Shown: positions 1 to 6,609 of the stretch, piece after piece
Position numbering within the stretch: the first letter of the stretch is position 1
Layout of the letters: every line of letters begins with the position of its first letter
Source: an uncultured Clostridia bacterium
GTDB lineage: Bacteria > Bacillota > Clostridia > Oscillospirales > Acutalibacteraceae
Length of the DNA: 30,055 nt
Assembly: GCA_937919155.1 (NCBI GenBank)
Contig: CALFPM010000176.1
Location: forward strand, 1 to 30,055
Reading direction: 5' to 3'
Notes under the pieces: generated by a model
What the model was told of the DNA's origin: nothing
Seen by the model: the letters and a program-made list of their open reading frames with translations, nothing else
Databases searched by the model: none
Program-made: the position numbers and the translations under genes

Positions 1-155
1 ATCAGGCTTGGGTGCTTATGCAGAGCCGTTTCATGCCTTATGATATTTCCGTTCCTATCGGACAGAGCGATGCTGTGCGTTATCGCAGGCATAGAGGTAA
101 CAATGAAACCAGAAGGGACGAAACAGGCTGGCTGAGACCGCAGGGAGATGGGCTC
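1..155. other. Edge segment not explained by the GH27 gene
   Basis: These bases follow the point where GH27 similarity stops. By hand count they are about 51% G+C, against about 45% in the next 140 bases. Both strands stay open (a short plus-strand frame covers 12-200), but neither translation was recognised. No terminal inverted repeat or target duplication can be judged because the left side is outside the window. It may be the end of an inserted element or a chimeric contig end. Confidence 0.4.
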
Positions 156-455
156 TATACTGTCTGCAATGTGTTTGAAACCCTTTCCGCCTGCCGATGA
201 AGGAAATCTTTCGGGTGCAGGAATAAGACGCGAATATTCGTCCATGTAAAGAGGCACAAAATTATGATAGTAATAGCAATCAGCCGTAGGCTCTGACCAC
301 TGGATGTCGCAAACGATGTATTCCCATCCGTAGTCTTTGAGATATTTCGCCATATAATCAGCATTGCCGATAAGCTGCTCTTCATTGACCGACGCTCCGT
401 AGCAATCCCAGCTGTTCCAACCCATCGGAGGGGTCGGTGCAAGTTTTTTATGCAT
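1..455 (-). CDS. Alpha-galactosidase-like GH27 enzyme, partial, with an aberrant continuation
   Basis: The reading frame opens at ATG 455 and stays open to the left edge (about 151 codons). Residues 1-100 look like the start of a clostridial glycoside hydrolase family 27 enzyme: PPMGWNSWDCYG at 9-20, GWEYIVCDIQW at 43-53 and GGKGFKHIADSI at 89-100. GH27 enzymes remove terminal alpha-galactosyl groups. The family would continue with a stretch on the next TIM-barrel strand (IHSLGLKFGIH-like), but from about residue 101 (base 155) the frame reads EPISLRSQPACF and onward, which does not resemble GH27. The catalytic aspartates would lie further on and are not visible. The start lies 3 bases after the rlmA stop, with AAGGGA upstream, so it is the third gene of a minus-strand operon. 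Either the gene is interrupted by foreign DNA at about 155 or the outermost sequence is an assembly artefact. Confidence 0.7.
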   Translation of the reverse strand, partial: MHKKLAPTPPMGWNSWDCYGASVNEEQLIGNADYMAKYLKDYGWEYIVCDIQWSEPTADCYYYHNFVPLYMDEYSRLIPAPERFPSSAGGKGFKHIADSIEPISLRSQPACFVPSGFIVTSMPAITHSIALSDRNGNIIRHETALHKHPSL

Positions 456-458
456 ATT

Positions 459-1283
459 TTATATTTCCCTTCTGTAAACCCTGATTTCAAAGCTTGCTTC
501 TGTTTCGAGAACATCAAGGTTATTGATTTTTTTCTGGTCATCAACACCCGTTTTGTAATAATAAGGCGTCATTTTAAAAAGATTCTGAATCATCTCGTTT
601 GATTCAACTAAAAACTTTGCTTCCAACTGTTTTGTGCTGATGCATTCGAAAAACTCAAGCTCAACAGGAGGCATTTCATTGAGATAAGGTTCATCGTATA
701 TGGCGGCTTTGAGTTCGAAAAGATGCCTTTCGCGGGGAATAACCCTTATCAGCAATCCGCCTTTTTTCAGCACTCTGCGAAACTCGGAATCAGCCTCGGG
801 AGAAAAAATATTCATCACGCAGTCAACGCTTTCATCTGCAAGAGGCAGCTCAAAAAGGCTTGCCACCGCACAAGGGATGACACACTTTCTTTTCCCGAGA
901 AACTCAAGCGCATCTTTGGAAATATCAACTCCGTAAACCTCAAGTTTCTTACCGTTTTGTTCAAAATATGATTTTATTGCAGACGAATAATACCCTTCGC
1001 CGCAACCTGCGTCAAGCACCGTTCCGCCTTCGGGCATATATTTTCCGCATACTTTGCAAAGCGTTTCCCTCAAAAAGCCATAAGCTCCCGAATCAAGGAA
1101 ATCACGCCGCGCTCTGACCATAAGACGGTCATCTCCGTGCCTTTTGGCAGAGGATTTCTGCGATTGCAACAAATTGACATAACCGAATTTCGACTTATCG
1201 AAACAATGTCCTTTTTCGCATTTATAAAGCTTCTCGGATTCCGTCAATCCGCATTTGCACACGGGACAAACAAAAAGGCTCAT
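459..1283 (-). CDS. rlmA: 23S rRNA (guanine-N1)-methyltransferase, RlmA family
   Basis: This 274-residue protein has the two-part build of RlmA. The N-terminal zinc ribbon has C6, C9, C22 and H26 (C-x2-C ... C-x3-H), followed by the family signature FDKSKFGYVNLL (28-39) and GDDRLMVRARRDFL (50-63). A Rossmann methyltransferase follows with SAM motif VLDAGCGEGYYS at 89-100. The family methylates N1 of a guanine in helix 35 of 23S rRNA (G745 in Gram-negative RlmA-I, G748 in Gram-positive RlmA-II), near the macrolide/tylosin site at the exit tunnel. A Gram-positive host suggests the G748 type, but this cannot be settled here. The start overlaps the stop of the upstream isomerase gene by 4 bases (ATGA), implying translational coupling. 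Length and motifs look intact. Confidence 0.88.
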   Translation of the reverse strand: MSLFVCPVCKCGLTESEKLYKCEKGHCFDKSKFGYVNLLQSQKSSAKRHGDDRLMVRARRDFLDSGAYGFLRETLCKVCGKYMPEGGTVLDAGCGEGYYSSAIKSYFEQNGKKLEVYGVDISKDALEFLGKRKCVIPCAVASLFELPLADESVDCVMNIFSPEADSEFRRVLKKGGLLIRVIPRERHLFELKAAIYDEPYLNEMPPVELEFFECISTKQLEAKFLVESNEMIQNLFKMTPYYYKTGVDDQKKINNLDVLETEASFEIRVYRREI

Positions 1284-2146
1284 TTCTTCACCCTGTATTC
1301 TTCAATTTTGTTCATCATCGACCTGCCCACATCGTGCATAAACTTTTCACAGGCAGGCATAAGGTCATTGGGGAATTTTTTGAGGAAATAGTCTGCCTCA
1401 TAAGTAAAGTTGCCTTTGTAATCAATCTCACCAAGGGCATGAAGAATATCGTTCCAATCCATTTCGGATGTATAAGGCAAGGTGTGACTGTCATGGACAT
1501 TATCGTTATCGTGAATATGCAGACAGCCCAGTCTTGATCCCATCTGCCTGATCATCGCGCCTGCATTATCGCCAACAAGACCGCAATGACCGAGGTCAAG
1601 GCAAGCAGTAAAATGAGCAGGGTCAAGAGCATCCACATAGCGGTTAAACTCCTCTGCAACACTGCACACATTGGGAACAATTCTCTGAAGTTCTTCACTC
1701 CAGCCCCACATATTTTCAAGGGCAATTTTAACGCCGAAATCAGCTGCATAGGGTTCAAGTTTATGATAAAGTTCCATATTCTGTTCGAACTGATTTTCCT
1801 TGAATTGAACAGGGTGAACGACACAGATTTTCGCATCAAGTATCCCTGCAATTTCAAGTGCTCTCACAAGCCTTCCGAACATCTTCCCGTTGTATTCGGG
1901 GTTACCGTCCTTTGCAGAAGGAAACGGAGCGTGTACCTGCTCAAAGGTTACTCCGTAAGAAGCTGCAATTTCAGCAAGCTTTCTGACGTGATTTTTATAA
2001 TCGGGAGTGTTGAGAATGCAATCATCATCTCTCATACAGAACATTGAATAATCGATTCCGTCAAAGCCGCTTTCACAGATAATGCGTACAGCAGCCTCAT
2101 CGCCCAAGCGTTCTGATATTTGTTCAGTCTGATTTACAAGCTTCAT
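1280..2146 (-). CDS. Sugar phosphate isomerase/epimerase, TIM barrel (AP endonuclease 2-like fold)
   Basis: This 288-residue protein belongs to the xylose isomerase-like TIM-barrel superfamily. Candidate metal ligands appear in the usual order: E144 in IALENMWGW, D184 and H187 in CLDLGHCG, H212 in HIHDND, and E250 near TYEADY. Such enzymes isomerise or epimerise sugars and sugar derivatives through a divalent metal; the substrate cannot be named from sequence. The ATG at 2146 is chosen over a GTG at 2155 because AAAGGGTGG sits 5 bases before the ATG and would overlap the GTG. It is the first gene of the isomerase-rlmA-GH27 operon, and the GH27 neighbour suggests a role in using galactoside-derived sugars. 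It is divergent from the TetR gene. Confidence 0.8.
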   Translation of the reverse strand: MKLVNQTEQISERLGDEAAVRIICESGFDGIDYSMFCMRDDDCILNTPDYKNHVRKLAEIAASYGVTFEQVHAPFPSAKDGNPEYNGKMFGRLVRALEIAGILDAKICVVHPVQFKENQFEQNMELYHKLEPYAADFGVKIALENMWGWSEELQRIVPNVCSVAEEFNRYVDALDPAHFTACLDLGHCGLVGDNAGAMIRQMGSRLGCLHIHDNDNVHDSHTLPYTSEMDWNDILHALGEIDYKGNFTYEADYFLKKFPNDLMPACEKFMHDVGRSMMNKIEEYRVKK

Positions 2147-2178
2147 ATAAACCACCCTTTAATTGTATTTTCTGATAT

Positions 2179-2207
2179 ATTATAACAGGTGCATCGGAAA
2201 TCCACAA
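2179..2207 (-). promoter_or_regulatory. Promoter for the isomerase-rlmA-GH27 operon
   Basis: On the minus strand, TTGTGG (2202-2207) is followed after exactly 17 bases by TATAAT (2179-2184). Transcription would start near 2172, about 26 bases before the ATG at 2146. The -10 is perfect and the -35 matches 4 of 6. Confidence 0.6.
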
Positions 2208-2245
2208 GCAATTATTAAGAAAAACATAAATTAACAGAATGTTCA

Positions 2246-2274
2246 TTGACTTTTTCTTCGAAAAAGGATAAATT
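2246..2274 (+). promoter_or_regulatory. Promoter for the TetR-type gene, with nested inverted repeats
   Basis: TTGACT (2246-2251), 17 bases, TAAATT (2269-2274). The spacer holds a 7-bp inverted repeat, CTTTTTC-TTC-GAAAAAG (2250-2266). Just downstream are two overlapping palindromes, TAATG-ATA-CATTA (2281-2293) and TGATA-CAT-TATCA (2284-2296), placed at the expected start of transcription. Either could be an autoregulatory operator. Confidence 0.5.
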
Positions 2275-2310
2275 AAACTGTAATGATACATTATCAGGGG
2301 AGAGAAAAAA

Positions 2311-2883
2311 ATGGCAAAGGCAGAATACAGAAGTTCCATACGTTCAAAGAACTCAATAAAAAAAGCAGTTGCAAAGCTTATTCACGAAAAAGAAATCAAA
2401 AAAATCACTGTTTCGGATATAATCAGAGAAGCCGACATCAGCCGCGGCACGTTCTATGCGCATTACTCGGATGTGGACAGCGTACTCAAGCAGATTGAAA
2501 ACGAAGAACTCAAAGCACTTATGGAATACGTTGACCGTTTCGGTCTTGAAAACATACTCACAAATGTAACAGTTCTCATTGAGCAGATTTGCGATTATCT
2601 GAGCAAAGATATGGAATATTACAGAATGATTGCTCAGTCAAATGTGTTCAACAATTTCCTTTGGAGATTGGTTGAGGTTTACTATGACAAAATGCTTGAC
2701 CTTGTTATGGAGCAAAGAAACGCCCGTGACCGTGACGAAGCAAACATATATCTTGTCTATGTTACCTCAGGTGCAAAATCAACCATTCTTGCCTGGCTGG
2801 ACGGCACACTCAAAGGTTCTTCAAAAGAAATCGCAAAAATAACAGGCGACCTTGTTAAACTCAACATGGTTTATTATCAATAA
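2311..2883 (+). CDS. TetR/AcrR-family transcriptional regulator
   Basis: This 190-residue protein has the TetR layout: an N-terminal three-helix DNA-binding domain with helix-turn-helix at about 34-53 (VSDIIREADISRGTFYAHY) and a variable helical ligand-binding and dimerisation region from about 70. The RGTFYAHYSD core is typical of Firmicute TetR proteins. The effector cannot be predicted. The start has AGGGGAGAG 6 bases upstream. It stands alone, divergent from the isomerase operon and ending at a terminator shared with the convergent membrane-protein gene. Palindromes around 2250-2296 are candidates for its own operator, and it might also control the divergent operon. Confidence 0.85.
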   Translation: MAKAEYRSSIRSKNSIKKAVAKLIHEKEIKKITVSDIIREADISRGTFYAHYSDVDSVLKQIENEELKALMEYVDRFGLENILTNVTVLIEQICDYLSKDMEYYRMIAQSNVFNNFLWRLVEVYYDKMLDLVMEQRNARDRDEANIYLVYVTSGAKSTILAWLDGTLKGSSKEIAKITGDLVKLNMVYYQ

Positions 2884-2887
2884 GAAA

Positions 2888-2925
2888 AAAACCCTTGTTC
2901 CCGAAAGAACAAGGGTTTTGTTTTT
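2888..2925 (+). terminator. Bidirectional intrinsic terminator
   Basis: AAAACCCTTGTTC (2888-2900) pairs with 2907-2919 around loop CCGAAA, giving a 13-bp stem followed by a T-rich run. A-rich sequence on the left lets it also serve the convergent minus-strand gene ending at 2925. Confidence 0.9.
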
Positions 2926-3428
2926 TAAAGTCCGATTGCGCCCAGAAGTCCGTATGAAAAAACAGACATTATCAGGTTTGCAATAAGCACACCGAGAGCG
3001 ATAACAGGAAACGAGATTTTGATTCTCATGTCAAGCAGTGCAGCAATGAGGGAGCCTGTCCAGCCGCCCGTTCCGGGCAAAGGAACCGCAACAAAAGTCA
3101 GCAGACCCCACTTGCTGGTTTTTTTCACCTTTTCGCTCTTGCGGAGCGAGCTTGTTTCCAGTTTTTCAACCAACTTACGCGTAAGGTCAAAACGCTTGAG
3201 AAAGTCAAAAATGCGCCTGATAAACAAAAGAATGAACGGAATAGGCAGGATGTTGCCGGCATAACAAATCACAAAAGCTTTGAGAAAATCAACATCAAGC
3301 AGCTTTGCAGCAATCATCCCTCCCCTGAGTTCAACAATAGGGAGCATCGAAATGAAAAATATTATCAGTTCTTCGGGAATTTTGCCTTGAAAAACACCGA
3401 CAAGATAATCGGCTATTGTTTCCGCCAT
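2925..3428 (-). CDS. COG2426-type small multidrug export family membrane protein
   Basis: This 167-residue integral membrane protein has about four hydrophobic segments (about 20-40, 47-72, 108-132, 139-163). It carries the two hallmarks of the Sm_multidrug_ex family (PF06695): PIVELRGGM at 30-38 and PLPGTGGWTGSLIAAL at 116-131. The export name comes from weak historical annotation and the true substrate is unknown; VELRG and PGTGxWTG resemble re-entrant motifs of DedA-like proteins. The ATG at 3428 has GTGAGG upstream. It lies 10 bases after the Nudix gene and is probably cotranscribed with it. Confidence 0.8.
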   Translation of the reverse strand: MAETIADYLVGVFQGKIPEELIIFFISMLPIVELRGGMIAAKLLDVDFLKAFVICYAGNILPIPFILLFIRRIFDFLKRFDLTRKLVEKLETSSLRKSEKVKKTSKWGLLTFVAVPLPGTGGWTGSLIAALLDMRIKISFPVIALGVLIANLIMSVFSYGLLGAIGL

Positions 3429-3438
3429 TTGACCGACC

Positions 3439-4173
3439 TCACTTTATATTCTGCTCTGCAAGGAAATCATGAGCACTGCGAAGAATGTTTCTGTCATTTA
3501 TGAATCTCAGAGTATCCATAGCTTTGTCATAATTGAGCCAGACATAGTCCTCAATTTCTTCACGCTGAATTATCGTCTGAGTATCCTTGGTTTTTGCGAG
3601 GAAAATCGTGACGGATTTTTCAACTCTGCCCTGAATGGTATACTCTGATTTTGAAGCAAACTGAGGCAGAATCTGTATGTGAATGCCTGTTTCTTCAAGC
3701 ACTTCACGCATCGCCGTTTGCTCGGGTGTTTCTCCCTTTTCAATATGACCCTTGGGGAATCCCCAATGGGTGCTGCGTCTGTTTTTGATTAAAAGGTAAC
3801 GAAGTTCATCATTGATTCTGCGATAAACAACCGCACCGCATGAACGCTCGTAAAGACATTCCAGTTTGTATTCCCTGCCCTTTTCGGCAAAGGCAATTGC
3901 ATCCTCAATCTGATAGGATATAAATCGCATGCTTTTGGGTGCAACAACATAAACAACAGGGCTTCCATCGCCCCTTTTGATTGCCGCAATTACTCTGCCG
4001 TCAAAAGTTCTGACGGGATGACTGATGCCCATAATATAAGCACCGTATGAGATATTGTCATATCTCTTTTTTCCCTCAATTGCGCCGAAATTAAGCTGAT
4101 ACACAAAACCAAACTGTCTGTTTACGGAGCGGATAGGGTTAGTGACCCTGACTCTGACATATTTGCCGAGCAT
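3439..4173 (-). CDS. Nudix hydrolase with an N-terminal pyrophosphatase-like domain
   Basis: This 244-residue protein has two parts. The C-terminal half is a Nudix domain with a perfect Nudix box at 142-164: G142, E148, R156-E157, E160-E161, G163. WGFPKGHIEKGE resembles the diadenosine tetraphosphatase (Ap4A hydrolase) branch, so hydrolysis of a nucleoside di- or polyphosphate is likely. The first ~105 residues resemble the short clostridial proteins annotated as inorganic pyrophosphatase, with matching stretches around LNFGAIEG (27-34), YGAYIMGI (43-50), PVRTFDGRVIAAI (53-65) and VVAPKSMRF (76-84). In that family the centre reads DGEEQDAY-like; here it is DNISYGAY (39-46), so most acidic metal ligands are gone and this half is probably not catalytic. 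GTCTTTCGAAAGGTGTGG precedes the ATG. Confidence 0.8.
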   Translation of the reverse strand: MLGKYVRVRVTNPIRSVNRQFGFVYQLNFGAIEGKKRYDNISYGAYIMGISHPVRTFDGRVIAAIKRGDGSPVVYVVAPKSMRFISYQIEDAIAFAEKGREYKLECLYERSCGAVVYRRINDELRYLLIKNRRSTHWGFPKGHIEKGETPEQTAMREVLEETGIHIQILPQFASKSEYTIQGRVEKSVTIFLAKTKDTQTIIQREEIEDYVWLNYDKAMDTLRFINDRNILRSAHDFLAEQNIK

Positions 4174-4239
4174 ATAACCACACCTTTCGAAAGACCTCGG
4201 CGGAGCAAAGCCGCTTTAGCCCAGATTAAATACTGTTTC

Positions 4240-4268
4240 ATTATACTAAATAATAGTCTGCAAAACAA
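4240..4268 (-). promoter_or_regulatory. Promoter for the Nudix/membrane-protein operon
   Basis: Minus strand TTGTTT (4263-4268), 17 bases, TATAAT (4240-4245). The leader is about 60 bases and contains a perfect CTTTCGAAAG palindrome just before the start codon (4183-4192). Confidence 0.55.
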
Positions 4269-4338
4269 TAGTTTTCAGCAAAAAATTTTCCTGATTTGTG
4301 ATTTTTTCAATCAGTTTTTAACTAATTCGCCTTATTGC

Positions 4339-4368
4339 TTGATTTTAATATATATAATATGTTACAAT
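4339..4368 (+). promoter_or_regulatory. Possible promoter for the two-component/asnS operon
   Basis: TTGATT (4339-4344), 18 bases, TACAAT (4363-4368), about 36 bases before the ATG at 4405. The surroundings are very A+T-rich, so other hexamers could serve. No T-box or other long leader is seen. Confidence 0.4.
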
Positions 4369-4404
4369 GTATCGGTATAAATATCTTCAGAAAGCAGGAA
4401 CACA

Positions 4405-5085
4405 ATGAAAAAGATACTTGTTGCCGATGATGAGGCAAGAATCCGCCGCCTCGTTTGCGACTTCCTGAAAAATTCGGGATACGAAACTGTTGAGGCCGTT
4501 GACGGCAAGGATGCTATTGAAAAATTCTTTGCAGACGGAGACTTCAGCCTTGTGATATGCGACATTATGATGCCCGAAGCCGATGGCTGGGAGGTATGCA
4601 GCAAAATAAGAGAATCAAGTTCTGTTCCCGTGCTTATGCTCACCGCAAGAAGCCAGGAATTCGATGAACTCCGTTCGTTTGAAAGCGGAGCTGATGATTT
4701 TGTAACAAAGCCGTTCAGTCCCGTTGTTCTCGTCAAAAGAGTTGAAGCACTGCTCAAGAGAACCCAGAATGCATCAGCAGTGAATTCCAAGGACATAATA
4801 AATATTGACGGTCTCGTCATTGACATTCCCGCACATAAAATCACCTTTAACGGCGGTGCACTCGAACTGACAGTCAAAGAGCACAACATTCTTGTGAAAC
4901 TCGCAGGAAACACGGGAAGAATATATTCACGCGAACAACTTCTGGACAGCATATGGGGCGTTGATTTTATCGGCGACCCCAGAACAGTTGATTCTCATGT
5001 TGCACGACTCAGAACAAAACTCGGCACATGGGGAGAAACACATCTCAAAACCGTTTACGGAGTGGGATATAAAATTGAGGTGTAA
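4405..5085 (+). CDS. OmpR/PhoB-family response regulator
   Basis: This 226-residue protein has a receiver domain (about 1-118) with acidic pocket D8-D9, phosphoacceptor D53 in VICDIMMPE, switch residue T80 and conserved K102 in VTKPFSP. A winged-helix DNA-binding domain follows (about 130-226), ending in the typical VDSHVARLRTKL and TVYGVGYKIEV. The histidine kinase that should phosphorylate it starts 3 bases downstream, inside a ribosome site formed by the last codons of this gene. The nearest gene in the run, a large surface lipoprotein, suggests an envelope or glycan signal, which is inference. The start has GCAGGA about 6 bases upstream. Confidence 0.93.
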   Translation: MKKILVADDEARIRRLVCDFLKNSGYETVEAVDGKDAIEKFFADGDFSLVICDIMMPEADGWEVCSKIRESSSVPVLMLTARSQEFDELRSFESGADDFVTKPFSPVVLVKRVEALLKRTQNASAVNSKDIINIDGLVIDIPAHKITFNGGALELTVKEHNILVKLAGNTGRIYSREQLLDSIWGVDFIGDPRTVDSHVARLRTKLGTWGETHLKTVYGVGYKIEV

Positions 5086-5088
5086 AAT

Positions 5089-6609
5089 TTGAAAAAATCA
5101 TTTTCAAAAAACAGAACAAGCAGAATAAGAACCAAGCTTTTTGCCGCGGTTATCTGCGTGCTTGCAATCCTGCTTGTCCTTATATCCGTTTTCAGCAGAC
5201 CCATGCTTTTCAGAGCTTTTGCATTTCAGACATACCGCAATCTCAGCGATGTTTCAGAAAGCATCAACGCCCTTATCCCCGGCTCTGCTACATATTATTT
5301 CGACCTCTATTCAATCTCAATAAAAAATAACGTTGACTTTGAGCTTGTGAATCCTGACGGCTCGCTTGCATACACTTCAGGTGAAGGAAGTTCTGCCGCA
5401 AGCAGCGACCACTTTGCCTCCTCGGGTTCTTCCGTTTCAACCTATAACACGCTGAGGCCCTCCGACAGCTACAAGAACTCAGTTGACTATGAAAACTTTG
5501 AAATCAGAAAAAAAGAAGCAACCAACATAGAATTTTTTGTTTACACCGCTCCCCTGCAGTCAGGCGAAACAATCCACATTTACTATGAGGTTGCAGACGT
5601 TGAAAATATTGTTGAGGTTGCAGGCAGAGTCTATACTTTCATCAGCATTGCAATGATTATCCTTATGGCGGCGTTATTCTATATCATCGTTGCCCGTTTC
5701 ACCAAACCGATGGTTGAAATGAATGATATCACAAAAGATATGGCAGCGCTTAATTTCAGCAGAAAGTGCGGCAATTACGGCAGAGATGAAATCGGCGAGT
5801 TGGGAAAAAGCATAAATATTCTTTCCACCACTCTTGATGCCACACTTATGGATCTCAAGGATAAGAACGAACAGCTCGAAAAGGATATTGAGCGCCGACA
5901 CGCGCTTGACAATGCAAGAAAATCATTCATAAGCAACGTTTCACACGAACTGAAAACTCCGATTGCAATCATTTCAGGCTACGCCGAGGGTGTTTGCGCA
6001 GGAATAAGCGATGACCCCGATGTAATCAAGGAATATTGTCAGATCATTTATGACGAAAGCCAGAAGATGAATGTTCTTGTTGTTGAACTGCTTGAACTTT
6101 CAAAGCTGGAGAGCAAGTCCCAGCCGTTCTTCCCGCAGTATTTCGACCTGGGAGCAAAAGTTGCATCACTGCTCAATCATTTATCGCTCCAGACAGAGCA
6201 GCTTGGCATAACCGTTCTTAACAGAATTCCTCAGCCTCTTGCCTGCTACGGTCAGGAAGATAAAATCGAAATTGTTCTCAAAAACTACATTACAAATGCC
6301 ATTTCTCATTGTTCGGGCAAAAAACGCATTGAACTTGTCTGCACGGAAAGCGCAGATAAATTTGAAATAAGCGTTTTCAACACAGGCGAACACATTGAGA
6401 AAGATGATATGGCAGAGCTTTGGGACAGTTTTTACAGAGCAGACAAGGCTCACGGCAGAAGTGAAAACCGCTTCGGCCTCGGTCTTTCAATCGTAAAAAG
6501 TATTATGGAAAATCACAACTGCCGTTACGGAGTTAAAAATGTGACAAACGGCGTTGTGTTCACATTTGAAGTTGCAAAGGACCCGAGTTACTATGTCGAT
6601 AAGAAATAA
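5089..6609 (+). CDS. Sensor histidine kinase (HAMP, HisKA, HATPase)
   Basis: This 506-residue membrane kinase has a transmembrane helix at about 17-36, an extracytoplasmic sensor region (about 40-180), a second helix at about 182-204 and a HAMP linker to about 258. The HisKA H-box follows with H286 in NVSHELKTP. The ATPase domain has N-box N399/N403 (LKNYITNAISH), NTG at 431-433 and RFGLGLSIVK at 461-470. The start is TTG at 5089, 6 bases after GAGGTG at the end of the response-regulator gene, so translation is coupled. The ...NTGEHIEKDD...LWDSFYRADKAHGR... stretch is typical of kinases in the VanS/PhoR group of Firmicutes. The stimulus is unknown. The C-terminus overlaps the next gene by 17 bases. 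Confidence 0.93.
   Translation: MKKSFSKNRTSRIRTKLFAAVICVLAILLVLISVFSRPMLFRAFAFQTYRNLSDVSESINALIPGSATYYFDLYSISIKNNVDFELVNPDGSLAYTSGEGSSAASSDHFASSGSSVSTYNTLRPSDSYKNSVDYENFEIRKKEATNIEFFVYTAPLQSGETIHIYYEVADVENIVEVAGRVYTFISIAMIILMAALFYIIVARFTKPMVEMNDITKDMAALNFSRKCGNYGRDEIGELGKSINILSTTLDATLMDLKDKNEQLEKDIERRHALDNARKSFISNVSHELKTPIAIISGYAEGVCAGISDDPDVIKEYCQIIYDESQKMNVLVVELLELSKLESKSQPFFPQYFDLGAKVASLLNHLSLQTEQLGITVLNRIPQPLACYGQEDKIEIVLKNYITNAISHCSGKKRIELVCTESADKFEISVFNTGEHIEKDDMAELWDSFYRADKAHGRSENRFGLGLSIVKSIMENHNCRYGVKNVTNGVVFTFEVAKDPSYYVDKK

Noticed and set aside
155..547. Open minus-strand frame across the GH27/rlmA junction
   Set aside because: It is mostly out of frame with two genes whose motifs are clear; it has no ribosome site and no recognisable domain.
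1586..2047. Plus-strand open frame opposite the sugar isomerase gene
   Set aside because: It is antisense to a gene with clear motifs, with no ribosome site or recognisable family.
4190..4225. Hairpin-like CGGCGG...GCCGC segment upstream of the Nudix gene as a riboswitch or attenuator
   Set aside because: The stems are only 4-5 bp, there is no T-run, and no known riboswitch core was recognised.
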